Positions 25,336-33,292 of a stretch of DNA of 64,000 nt are shown here, in pieces. Made by a program: the position numbers and the translations under genes. The notes beneath the pieces are model-generated. The model was not told the origin of the DNA and searched no databases. It was given only the letters and a program-made list of their open reading frames with translations. Numbering within the stretch: the stretch's first letter is position 1; every line of letters begins with the position of its first letter. The stretch is from contig JAEUHH010000014.1 of NCBI GenBank assembly GCA_016795505.1, forward strand, positions 186,001 to 250,000. The letters are read 5' to 3'. The stretch comes from Verrucomicrobiales bacterium. GTDB lineage: Bacteria; Verrucomicrobiota; Verrucomicrobiia; Verrucomicrobiales; DEV007.

Positions 25336-25992
25336 ATGAGTTCTCCCATCGAAGCGATCGATCCGCCGGTTGAGTCCGCTGCCGCCCGGCGGCGGGAGCG
25401 GGACCGCGCCCTGCGGGAGGCGGATTTTCTCTCGGCGGCGGAGGAGTTGTTTGCGCAGAAGGGTTTTCACGGCGCCAGCATGGAGGAGATCGCGGCGGCG
25501 GCGGGCTATGGGACCGGGACGCTGTATTTGTATTTCAAATCGAAGCGCGATCTCTATCAGCGGCTCGTCCAGTGTCGTCACGAGGCCTATCTGGCCGGCT
25601 TGCGGGCGGCAGTGGCGGCGGAGAACCGGCCCGCCGACCGGCTCCGGGCGGCAGTGCGCTATCTGTTCGGCTTTTTCCGGCGGGAACGGCGCTTCCTGGC
25701 GATCTATGTGTCGGAATTCCTCTCCAAACACGACCGCCTCTCGGCCGGCCTCGGGGAATCCGGACATTCGCAGAAAGCCGAGTGCCACCTGGTGCTGGAG
25801 TCGGTGGTCCGGGACGGCATCGCCATGGGCGACATCCGTGCGCTGGATCCGGACCTCATCCTCGCGACTCTGGATGGCCTCTCCGAGTCGCTGCTCCCGT
25901 ATGCGGTGCTCCGCGGTGAAGCCGACATCGATTCGGCGGAACGAATGATGCTCCACGTCGTCGAGAGCGCCTTTTTGGTTTCCGAACCGTAA
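25336..25992 (+). CDS. TetR-family repressor of an RND efflux operon
   Basis: A 218-residue protein. The N-terminal helix-turn-helix lies at about residues 28-75 (FLSAAEELFAQKGFHGASME, then GYGTGTLYLYFKSKRDLYQ), a strong TetR signature. The rest is the variable all-helical ligand domain. It is the first gene of a plus-strand set with the membrane fusion protein 18 bp downstream and the RND pump, so it most likely represses them until an inducer binds. The palindrome at 25299-25320 is its likely operator. Confidence 0.93.
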   Translation: MSSPIEAIDPPVESAAARRRERDRALREADFLSAAEELFAQKGFHGASMEEIAAAAGYGTGTLYLYFKSKRDLYQRLVQCRHEAYLAGLRAAVAAENRPADRLRAAVRYLFGFFRRERRFLAIYVSEFLSKHDRLSAGLGESGHSQKAECHLVLESVVRDGIAMGDIRALDPDLILATLDGLSESLLPYAVLRGEADIDSAERMMLHVVESAFLVSEP

Positions 25993-26010
25993 TCTGATTT
26001 TTTTCCCAGC

Positions 26011-27111
26011 ATGAAGTCATCGATCCCACCACTCTGTATGGCCGTCGCCTGCGCCGCTTTTCTGGCCGGCTGTGGCAAGCCTCCCGGTCCCCAAGGCCCG
26101 CCCGAGGGCATGGCCATGCCGGTCATTGCCGCCAAGGTGCAGCGCAAGCCGCTGGAGGAGCGTCTCCCGCTGGTCGGCAGCCTGCAACCGAAGGAGGACA
26201 TCCGCGTGCTGAGCGAGGCCGATGCCCGGATCGAAAAGATCGGTTTTCAGCCCGGCGAGACGGTCGAGGCGGGTCATGTGCTGTTCGAGCTCGATTCGCG
26301 CCGCCAGCAGGCCATGCTCGCCGAGGGGGAGGCCCGGCTGGCTCTGGCGCAGTCGGAGCTGAAGCGCGGCGAGGAATTGCTGGCCAGCAAGACGATCCCC
26401 GAGCAGGAGATCGAACGGCTCCGGGCCGCGGCTCTGGCCGCGGAGGCCCAGGTGAAATTGCTCAAAGCCGAGCTGGAGGACCTCACCATCAAGGCGCCTT
26501 TCCGCGGGGCGGTGTCGGACCGGCAGGTCAGCGTGGGGCAGTTCGTCCGCCGAGGTGACGAGTTGGTGCTGCTGATCCAGACCGATCCGCTGGAGTTGGT
26601 CTTTCAGGTCCCCGAGCGCTACGTGGGCCAGATCCGGCTGGGGCAGCAGATCCAGCTCGGCATCGTGGCGTTTCCCGACGAGAAGTTCGCGGGCGAGGTC
26701 GGCTATGTCTCGCCGAAACTGGACGAGACGTCGCGCACCCTGCTGGTGAAAGTGTTCCTGAAGAATGCCGACGGCCGCCTGCGGGCGGGCATGTTCGGCT
26801 CGGTGGATCTGACCTTCCGCGCCAAGGACGACGCCCTGATCCTGCCGCAGACCGCCGTGCTCAACGATGCCGACCAGATCTATGTGGTCGCGGTCGATGC
26901 CGAGAACAAGGCGGCTTTCAAGCCGGTGAAAACAGGGCTCCAGCTCGCCGGCCAGGTCGAGATCGTGGAAGGCCTCGCCGAGGGAGACATCGTCGTCGTC
27001 GAGGGTTACCAAAAGCTTGGCCCCGGCTCCCCGGTGATGTTCGCGCCCGATTCGGCCCAATATGGCGTCGAACCAACGCCCCCGCCTGCGGCGGGAAACC
27101 CGAAATCCTAA
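26011..27111 (+). CDS. RND efflux membrane fusion lipoprotein
   Basis: A 366-residue HlyD/AcrA-type adaptor. The signal peptide ends in a lipobox (FLAGC, C21), so it is lipid-anchored in the periplasm. LPLVGSLQPKEDIRVLSEAD begins the barrel-sandwich domain, and residues about 100-155 form the alpha-hairpin (LALAQSELKRGEELLASKTI). LTIKAPFRGAVSDRQVSVGQ is the second lipoyl half-motif. The beta-barrel and membrane-proximal domains follow. It bridges the RND pump to an outer-membrane channel, but no TolC-like gene is nearby. Confidence 0.93.
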   Translation: MKSSIPPLCMAVACAAFLAGCGKPPGPQGPPEGMAMPVIAAKVQRKPLEERLPLVGSLQPKEDIRVLSEADARIEKIGFQPGETVEAGHVLFELDSRRQQAMLAEGEARLALAQSELKRGEELLASKTIPEQEIERLRAAALAAEAQVKLLKAELEDLTIKAPFRGAVSDRQVSVGQFVRRGDELVLLIQTDPLELVFQVPERYVGQIRLGQQIQLGIVAFPDEKFAGEVGYVSPKLDETSRTLLVKVFLKNADGRLRAGMFGSVDLTFRAKDDALILPQTAVLNDADQIYVVAVDAENKAAFKPVKTGLQLAGQVEIVEGLAEGDIVVVEGYQKLGPGSPVMFAPDSAQYGVEPTPPPAAGNPKS

Positions 27112-27245
27112 GCTCTCAATCCGAAACAGATTCCAAACTTAAATGATCAATGCTTCAAGCGACGACTGACGTTTCTGTATTTCCTCATTCCGTCATTTGA
27201 AGTTGTTAAGGATTTAGAGCTTAGAAATTAGAAATCTCTTTCCAG

Positions 27246-30200
27246 ATGGGTTCCTCCTTTTTTGAAATCTGCGTCCGCCGCCCGGTGATGACGACCATGA
27301 TGAGCCTCGCGCTCATGGTGTTCGGCGGGATCAGCCTGACTCGCCTGCCGGTGCGCGAGCTGCCGGATGCGGACCCGATCATCGTGAACATTCTCACGCT
27401 CTATCCCGGTGCCAGTGCCGAAGTGGTGGAGTCGGAGATCACCCAGCGACTGGAGGAGGCGATCAGCAGCGCCTCGGGCATCAAGCAGATCCTCAGCGAG
27501 AGCCGGGAGGAGGGCAGTGTGATCAATGTGGAGTTCATCCAGGGCACTGATGAGGATGTGGCCGCCCAGGAAGTCCGCGACCGCGTCGCGCGGGTGCGCG
27601 GCGAGCTGCCCGACGACGTGGAAGAGCCCGTGGTGGCGAAGCAGGATGCCAGCGCGCGGCCCATCATCTGGATCGCGTTTTTCTCGGACCGTTTCAACAC
27701 CCAGCAACTTTCCCAAATCGCCGAGGAGCAGGTGAAGGACCGGTTGCAGACGGTGCCCGGCGTGAGCCAGGTCATTCTGGGTGGCGAAAAGCGCTGGGCG
27801 ATGCGCCTCTGGCTCGACTCCGCCCGCATGGCGGCCCGCGGGGTCGCCGTGCTCGATGTGGAGCGGGCCCTGCGCACCCAGAGTGTCGAACTGCCGAGCG
27901 GCCGGGTGGAAAACCTCGACCGCGAACTCACCATCCAGACGCGCGGCCAGCTCCAGACCGCCGAGGAGTTCAATCGTCTCATCATCCGGCAGGACGGGAA
28001 CTCGGTGGTCCGGCTGGAGGATATTGGCTACGCCGAGGAAGGCGTCGAGGACGAGCGGGTCGTGGCCCGGTTCAAGGGCCAACCGTCCATCGGTCTCGGC
28101 ATCGTGCGCCAGTCGCGGGCCAACACGCTCGATGTCGCCCGCGGGGTGAAGTCGCGCATGGATGAGATCGCGCCGCTGCTGCCGGATGGCATCCAGTATG
28201 AATTTCCCTACGACGAGTCCATCTACGTTGAAAAAGCCGTTCACGAGGTGGTCGAGACGCTCTTCATCGCCTTCGGCCTGGTGGTGCTGACCATTTTCAT
28301 TTTCCTCCGCGACCTGAGATCGACCATCATCCCCGCCGTCACCGTGCCGGTCTCGGTGCTGGCCACTTTCGGCCTGCTCTATCTGCTGGGATACTCGGTG
28401 AACATCTTCACCCTGCTCGCCCTGGTGCTGGCGATCGGGATCGTGGTGGACGACGCCATCGTGGTGCTGGAGAACATTTTCCGGCACATCGAGGCCGGCG
28501 ACACGCCGATGGAGGCCTCGCTCAAGACGATGCGGGAGATCGCCTTTGCCATCGTCACCATCACCCTATCGCTGGTCGCGGTGTTCCTGCCGCTCGCCTT
28601 TGTCGGCGGGCTCACCGGCAAGCTGCTCATCGAATTCGCCGTCGCTCTCGCCGGCTCGGTCGTCTTCTCCGCTTTTGTCGCGCTGACCCTGTCGCCGATG
28701 ATCAGCGCGCGGATCCTGAGGTCCAAGTCCGAGGAAAAACACGGCCGGGTCTTTGCCTGGTTCGAGCGGCGCTTCGACAAGCTGGCCGCGCGCTACGAGC
28801 GCGTGCTCGGCTGGTCGCTCAATCACCGTGCCGCCGTCGTGGTCCTCGCCGGCGGCCTGATGGCGTTGACCGTCTATTTCTTCCAGAACCTCGAGCAGGA
28901 GTTCCTGCCCGAGGAGGACAAGGGCCGATTCCTCGCCATCGCCATCACGCCCCAAGGTTCCACACCCGACTACACGGACCGCATGATGCGGCAGATGGAG
29001 GAGATCGCGGGCCAGACTTCGGAGCTGACCGGCTACTTCTCCGCCGTCGCCCTGCCTTTCAACGGTCCTGGCGACCCCACCCAGGGCTTCATGTTCATGC
29101 GTCTGGCGGAAGGCGAGCGACGCGCCCTCCGCGATGTCGTCGGCGGGCCGACGGGGCTCGGCGCCCGGTTCATCACCGAGGTCGAAGGGGCGATCGCGAT
29201 TCCCATTCTGCCGAAGGCGGTCGATCTCGGCATCAGTCAGCCCTATGAGCTGGTCCTGACGCATACCGACATCGATGAGATGTACGCCTTTTCCCAGCAA
29301 CTCATGAACCGCCTGCGGCAGGAGGGCTTTCTGGCCAACGTCCGCGCCTCCATGGAGCTGACCAAGCCCGAGCTGGACCTGCGCGTCGATCGCGACCGCG
29401 CCGGGGTGCTGAATGTCTCGGTCGCCGACATTTCCCGCACCCTTCAGATCCTCTTCGGGGGCCAGGACCTCGCCGACATCAAGCAGCGCGGGCGGCAGTT
29501 CGAGGTCGTCGTCCAGTTGAAGCGCGACCGCCGCCTCACGCCGTCGGACCTGGACCGCATCTATGTGCCGGACCGGAATGGAAAGCTTGTGCAGCTCAGC
29601 AATCTCGTCAGCGTGGAGACGGGCGCCGGGCCGAACCGCATCGAGCGCTACAACCGCCAGCGCAGCACCACCATCCAGGGCACGCCCGTCGGTGTGCCGC
29701 TGGGAACGGCGATGGCGCGCACCGAAGAGATCCTGAAGGAAATGCTGCCGCCCGGTCACGGCTACACCTGGAAGGGTGAGTCGCAGAACCTGCGTGACAG
29801 CTCCGGGGAAATCTGGTTTTTCCTCGGCATGGCCATTGTGGTCGTATATATGGTGCTGGCGGCGCAGTTCGAGAGCTTCGTGCACCCGTTTACCGTGATG
29901 CTTGCCCTGCCGCTGGCGTTCCTCGGGGCCTTCGGCCTGCTTTATGGGCTGTCCTGGGTGAACCACTTTGGCACCAACTTCTTCGGCTGGGCCAACTACG
30001 CCCCGGATCCGCCCGAGATCGCCCACACGCTGTCGAAGATCGTTCCCCGCATCCCGTCGATGAATCTGAATATCTTCAGTCAGGTCGGCTTGGTCCTGCT
30101 GGTGGGGTTGGTGACGAAGAACTCCATCCTCCTCGTCGAATTCGCCAATCAGGAGCGCGCCCGCGGTCTCGATGCCAAAGCGGCCATGCTCAATGCCGGC

Positions 30201-30434
30201 AAGATCCGCCTGCGGCCCATCCTGATGACCAGCTTCGCGACCATTGCCGGCATCCTGCCCATCGCCATCGGCCTGGGCGCCTCCGGCGAGGCCCGCCGCC
30301 CCCTCGGGGTGGTGGCCGTCGGTGGCATGGTGACGAGCACGATTCTGACTCTGGTGGTCATCCCGGTGATTTACACGCTGTTTTCGCGAATGACGAAGGA
30401 ACCGGAAGGAACGGTCGAGGCCCTGCCGAAGTGA
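27246..30434 (+). CDS. RND efflux transporter (AcrB/MexB-type)
   Basis: A 1062-residue inner-membrane proton/drug antiporter. It opens with FFEICVRRPVMTTMMSLALM, the typical RND start with TM1, and has the two large periplasmic loops and about 12 membrane helices. The TM4 region LALVLAIGIVVDDAIVVLEN has the conserved aspartate pair of the proton relay. TKNSILLVEFAN in TM10 is another family landmark. The length matches HAE1-type pumps. It is preceded by 134 bp of A/T-rich DNA after the fusion-protein gene, unusual inside such an operon, so it may have its own promoter. Confidence 0.95.
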   Translation: MGSSFFEICVRRPVMTTMMSLALMVFGGISLTRLPVRELPDADPIIVNILTLYPGASAEVVESEITQRLEEAISSASGIKQILSESREEGSVINVEFIQGTDEDVAAQEVRDRVARVRGELPDDVEEPVVAKQDASARPIIWIAFFSDRFNTQQLSQIAEEQVKDRLQTVPGVSQVILGGEKRWAMRLWLDSARMAARGVAVLDVERALRTQSVELPSGRVENLDRELTIQTRGQLQTAEEFNRLIIRQDGNSVVRLEDIGYAEEGVEDERVVARFKGQPSIGLGIVRQSRANTLDVARGVKSRMDEIAPLLPDGIQYEFPYDESIYVEKAVHEVVETLFIAFGLVVLTIFIFLRDLRSTIIPAVTVPVSVLATFGLLYLLGYSVNIFTLLALVLAIGIVVDDAIVVLENIFRHIEAGDTPMEASLKTMREIAFAIVTITLSLVAVFLPLAFVGGLTGKLLIEFAVALAGSVVFSAFVALTLSPMISARILRSKSEEKHGRVFAWFERRFDKLAARYERVLGWSLNHRAAVVVLAGGLMALTVYFFQNLEQEFLPEEDKGRFLAIAITPQGSTPDYTDRMMRQMEEIAGQTSELTGYFSAVALPFNGPGDPTQGFMFMRLAEGERRALRDVVGGPTGLGARFITEVEGAIAIPILPKAVDLGISQPYELVLTHTDIDEMYAFSQQLMNRLRQEGFLANVRASMELTKPELDLRVDRDRAGVLNVSVADISRTLQILFGGQDLADIKQRGRQFEVVVQLKRDRRLTPSDLDRIYVPDRNGKLVQLSNLVSVETGAGPNRIERYNRQRSTTIQGTPVGVPLGTAMARTEEILKEMLPPGHGYTWKGESQNLRDSSGEIWFFLGMAIVVVYMVLAAQFESFVHPFTVMLALPLAFLGAFGLLYGLSWVNHFGTNFFGWANYAPDPPEIAHTLSKIVPRIPSMNLNIFSQVGLVLLVGLVTKNSILLVEFANQERARGLDAKAAMLNAGKIRLRPILMTSFATIAGILPIAIGLGASGEARRPLGVVAVGGMVTSTILTLVVIPVIYTLFSRMTKEPEGTVEALPK

Positions 30435-30623
30435 AGACCCGGCGATGGCCGGATGGTTAAAGGATGAGGGGAAAGCTGACCCCGGCCACAACTGCGAACC
30501 GGGCTTTCCCGTCATCCCGCCGAAAAAAAGGGTGGGTCGGGCGGCTTTTTTTGGTATGGAACAGCCGTGACCGGTTGCCGGCTGCCGATGGGCTCCGGTT
30601 GGTTCCCTCAACGCTCCTCCGCC

Positions 30624-31916
30624 ATGTCCGATCTGACGAAATCCGCTTCCCTGGAACAGCCCTGGTATCGGGGCATCACGCGCTATGAATGGCTCGTGCT
30701 GATCATCGCGTCGGCGGGATGGGTCTTCGATGTCTATGAGGGGCAGATTTTCAATCTGACGCGCAACCAACTGCTGCAGGATATCCTGGGAGTGGAGCCG
30801 GGCCATCCCGACATCAAGAAATACGGGGACCGGCTGCTGGGGATCTTCCTGCTGGGCGGGATGTTCGGCGGACTGCTCTTTGGCTCGCTGGCGGACAAAT
30901 ACGGGCGCCGGCCGATGATGATCTGGACGATCCTGATGTATTCCATTTTCTCAGGCCTCACCTATTTCGCCACCAGTCTGGAGCAGGTGATGGTGCTGCG
31001 CTTTCTGGTGGCGATGGGCATCGGAGGGGAATGGGCGGTGGCGGCGGCACTGGTGTCGGAGGTGTTCCCGACCCGGGCGCGGGCCCAGGCATCTGGCATC
31101 TTCCACGCAACCTCGGTGATCGGGACCTGGCTGGCGACACTGGCGGCGATGTGGGTGGAGTCGGACTGGCGATACGCCTACCTGATCGGCGTGCTGCCGG
31201 CGCTGCTGATCCTGTGGGTGCGGGCGACGGTGAAGGAGCCCGAAAAATGGGAGCAGGCTCGTCAGGCTGGGACGCAAAAGAACCGCGGCAGCCTGAAGGA
31301 ACTGCTGACCAAGCCCCTGTGGGCCAAACACGCGCTGCTGGCCATGTGTCTGGCGGCGGTGGGTCTGGGGACGTTTTGGGCGCTGGTGGTGGCGGGGCAG
31401 GATCTCGCCTATCACCGGATGCTGCAGGATGGCGTGGAGGAAAAGGTGGCGGTGGAAAAGGCGAAGTTTGCCTACGGCATCGTGCAGACGCTGGGCGGCG
31501 GAATCGGCCTGGTGCTGTTCGGTCCCATAGCGGCCCGGATCGGGCGGAAGCGCGCGTTCATCCTCTATCACGTGGGAGCAGCCATCATCGTGCCGGTGAC
31601 CTGTTTCGTGCCGCAGAGCTATGGGATGCTGCTGGCGTTCCTCCCGGTGTTCGGCTTTTTCACCCTCGGGATGCACGCCGGCTATGCGGTGTATTTCCCC
31701 GAGCTGTTCCCGAGCCATCTCCGGGCGACGGGCACCAGTTTTGGCTTCAACGGCGGCCGAATGCTGGCGTTTTCGGTGCTGTGGTATGTGGCTCCCTGGC
31801 TGAAAGGCCAGATGGCGCTGCCGCTGGCGCTGACGTGGCTGGGCGGGCTCTTTCTCGTCGGTGTGCTGCTGATGGCGGTGCTGCCAGAGACGAAGGGCAA
31901 GGATCTGCCGGAGTAG
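30624..31916 (+). CDS. MFS transporter (MHS/sugar-porter type)
   Basis: A 430-residue, 12-TM major facilitator. The loop 2-3 motif appears as GSLADKYGRRPMM, the loop 8-9 version as ARIGRKRAF, and VLPETKGKDLPE is the PETKG signature after TM12 of the MHS and sugar-porter families. The first periplasmic loop (EGQIFNLTRNQLLQDILGVE) is long. The substrate is probably an organic acid or sugar, taken up with H+. I chose ATG 30624 because upstream residues are not membrane- or family-like. It is preceded by 190 bp with no clear promoter and runs convergently into the RodZ-like gene. Confidence 0.88.
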   Translation: MSDLTKSASLEQPWYRGITRYEWLVLIIASAGWVFDVYEGQIFNLTRNQLLQDILGVEPGHPDIKKYGDRLLGIFLLGGMFGGLLFGSLADKYGRRPMMIWTILMYSIFSGLTYFATSLEQVMVLRFLVAMGIGGEWAVAAALVSEVFPTRARAQASGIFHATSVIGTWLATLAAMWVESDWRYAYLIGVLPALLILWVRATVKEPEKWEQARQAGTQKNRGSLKELLTKPLWAKHALLAMCLAAVGLGTFWALVVAGQDLAYHRMLQDGVEEKVAVEKAKFAYGIVQTLGGGIGLVLFGPIAARIGRKRAFILYHVGAAIIVPVTCFVPQSYGMLLAFLPVFGFFTLGMHAGYAVYFPELFPSHLRATGTSFGFNGGRMLAFSVLWYVAPWLKGQMALPLALTWLGGLFLVGVLLMAVLPETKGKDLPE

Positions 31917-31934
31917 ACGAGGCAAAGGCGTGGG

Positions 31935-31971
31935 GCGGGAAAGTCCGTCCGCCGCAGGCGCGCTTTCCCGC
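31935..31971. terminator. Convergent-gap hairpin
   Basis: GCGGGAAAG (31935-31943) pairs with CTTTCCCGC (31963-31971), a perfect 9-bp stem around a 19-nt loop that folds further. It lies between the stops of two convergent genes. There is no T-tract, so its role as a bidirectional terminator is inferred from position. Confidence 0.45.
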
Positions 31972-31998
31972 ATCGGGAAGCGCAGAGGGGGCCAACGA

Positions 31999-33252
31999 TC
32001 ACTCCTCGAGCGGACGCGGAAAGCGGTTCCGCGGATCGACGAAAGATTCCTGTTTCGCCTTGCCCTTGGTGCCCTTGGTGGGTTGGGCGACCGGCGGATC
32101 TTCCGGTTCGTCGGGATCGGATTCCGGTTTCGTTTCCGGTTCTTCGGGATTGTCGGCCGGAGCCGGTTCCGTCGGAATGGCGATGGGCACGGCGATCAGT
32201 GGAGTGGCCCGGAGCGGCTGCGGCGTGGGGTTGGCCGGGGTCGCGGTCGGCGGGGCGGGGGGAGTCGTCTGGCTGGCGGCGGCGGGAGTCATGCCGGGCG
32301 GCAGGTCAGCCGCAGCGGGAGCAGGCTCGGCCGCGGTCACAGCCGACGGCGCATCGGATGAGGCGGGCGCTGGCTCCGGCTGGGGCTCCTCCGAAAGTTC
32401 GGTGGAATCGGACGGCACGGCGCGCAGAGGCGAGGCTTGCGGCGGCTTGGCCGGCTCCGGCTCGGTGTTGTGGCCGGTGGGAATGGGGGTGGCAGACTTG
32501 GCGGGTGTCGTGACGGCGGCGATCTTTGGCGCGGAATCAGCTGGTTTTTCCGCGGGAGCGACGGCAGATGCGGCGGTGGAGGGACGGGGTTTTGCCGCGT
32601 CGAGCACCCAATCGGCGGCGACGGGCTTGTTGGCGAGGCTGGGTTCTCCCTCCTCCTTTTCTGACTGAGAGGCTGCCGGAGCCTCGGCGGCGACCACCGG
32701 GGCCGATGGCTCGGCGGTAGGGGGCACGGCGGCCTGAGTGCCGATCTCCTGACGGGTGGCTTCGGCGATGGCTTTTGCCTTGGAGGTGACCTCGTCGATG
32801 GATTGCGCGTCCTTGCCCAGATACCAGAGCACCGGAATGCCGACGACCAGGGCGACGACTACGAGACCCAGCAGCAGGGGGGCGAGACCGGGCGATTCCC
32901 GCCGGACCGGAGCGGCTGGTGCCGTGTCGCGCCGCGCGGTGGTCCGGGGGCTGGCGGCAGAGGCCGTGGCTGAGCTCAGCGTGGGCAGGATGGCGGATGA
33001 TGACAGGCGTCGCTCGCTGCCGTTTTCAAAAAATTGAAGTGCATCCCTGGCGTCCACACCCAGGTAGCGGCTGTAGAGGGAAAGGAAACTCTTGGCGTAG
33101 GTGGCGCTGGCAAAACCCGAGTAGTCGTCGTTTTCCAGACCGCGGAGGTAGTGGGCATGGATGCGCGTCTCAAAGGCAGCATCCTCTATGGTCATGCCTT
33201 TGGATTCGCGCGCTGCCCGCAGGCGCGGGCCGATCGTGTCCAGATCCGTCAT
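31999..33252 (-). CDS. RodZ-like HTH transmembrane protein
   Basis: A 417-residue protein from ATG 33252. The N-terminal helix-turn-helix (LRAARESKGMTIEDAAFETR, then YLRGLENDDYSGF and AKSFLSLYSRYLGVD) is the RodZ-type HTH_25 domain that contacts MreB in the family. One membrane helix follows (LLLGLVVVALVVGIPVLWYL, about residues 122-141). The periplasmic part is about 270 residues of Pro/Ala/Glu-rich low-complexity sequence, without the DUF4115 beta domain of many RodZ proteins. It may link cell shape and division. It lies 40 bp after ftsK on the same strand, so joint expression is likely. Confidence 0.75.
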   Translation of the reverse strand: MTDLDTIGPRLRAARESKGMTIEDAAFETRIHAHYLRGLENDDYSGFASATYAKSFLSLYSRYLGVDARDALQFFENGSERRLSSSAILPTLSSATASAASPRTTARRDTAPAAPVRRESPGLAPLLLGLVVVALVVGIPVLWYLGKDAQSIDEVTSKAKAIAEATRQEIGTQAAVPPTAEPSAPVVAAEAPAASQSEKEEGEPSLANKPVAADWVLDAAKPRPSTAASAVAPAEKPADSAPKIAAVTTPAKSATPIPTGHNTEPEPAKPPQASPLRAVPSDSTELSEEPQPEPAPASSDAPSAVTAAEPAPAAADLPPGMTPAAASQTTPPAPPTATPANPTPQPLRATPLIAVPIAIPTEPAPADNPEEPETKPESDPDEPEDPPVAQPTKGTKGKAKQESFVDPRNRFPRPLEE

Positions 33253-33292
33253 TACTTCCCGATTCACCGGGAAGCGTTCCCGGCCGGGGAAC

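Noticed and set aside
30500-30556. Terminator after the RND pump
   Set aside because: The T-run at 30545 follows only a 4-bp pairing; no stable stem was found.
27228-30806. Long minus-strand open frames across the RND pump
   Set aside because: They are shadows of the pump gene, His/Asp/Gln-rich with no recognisable domain.
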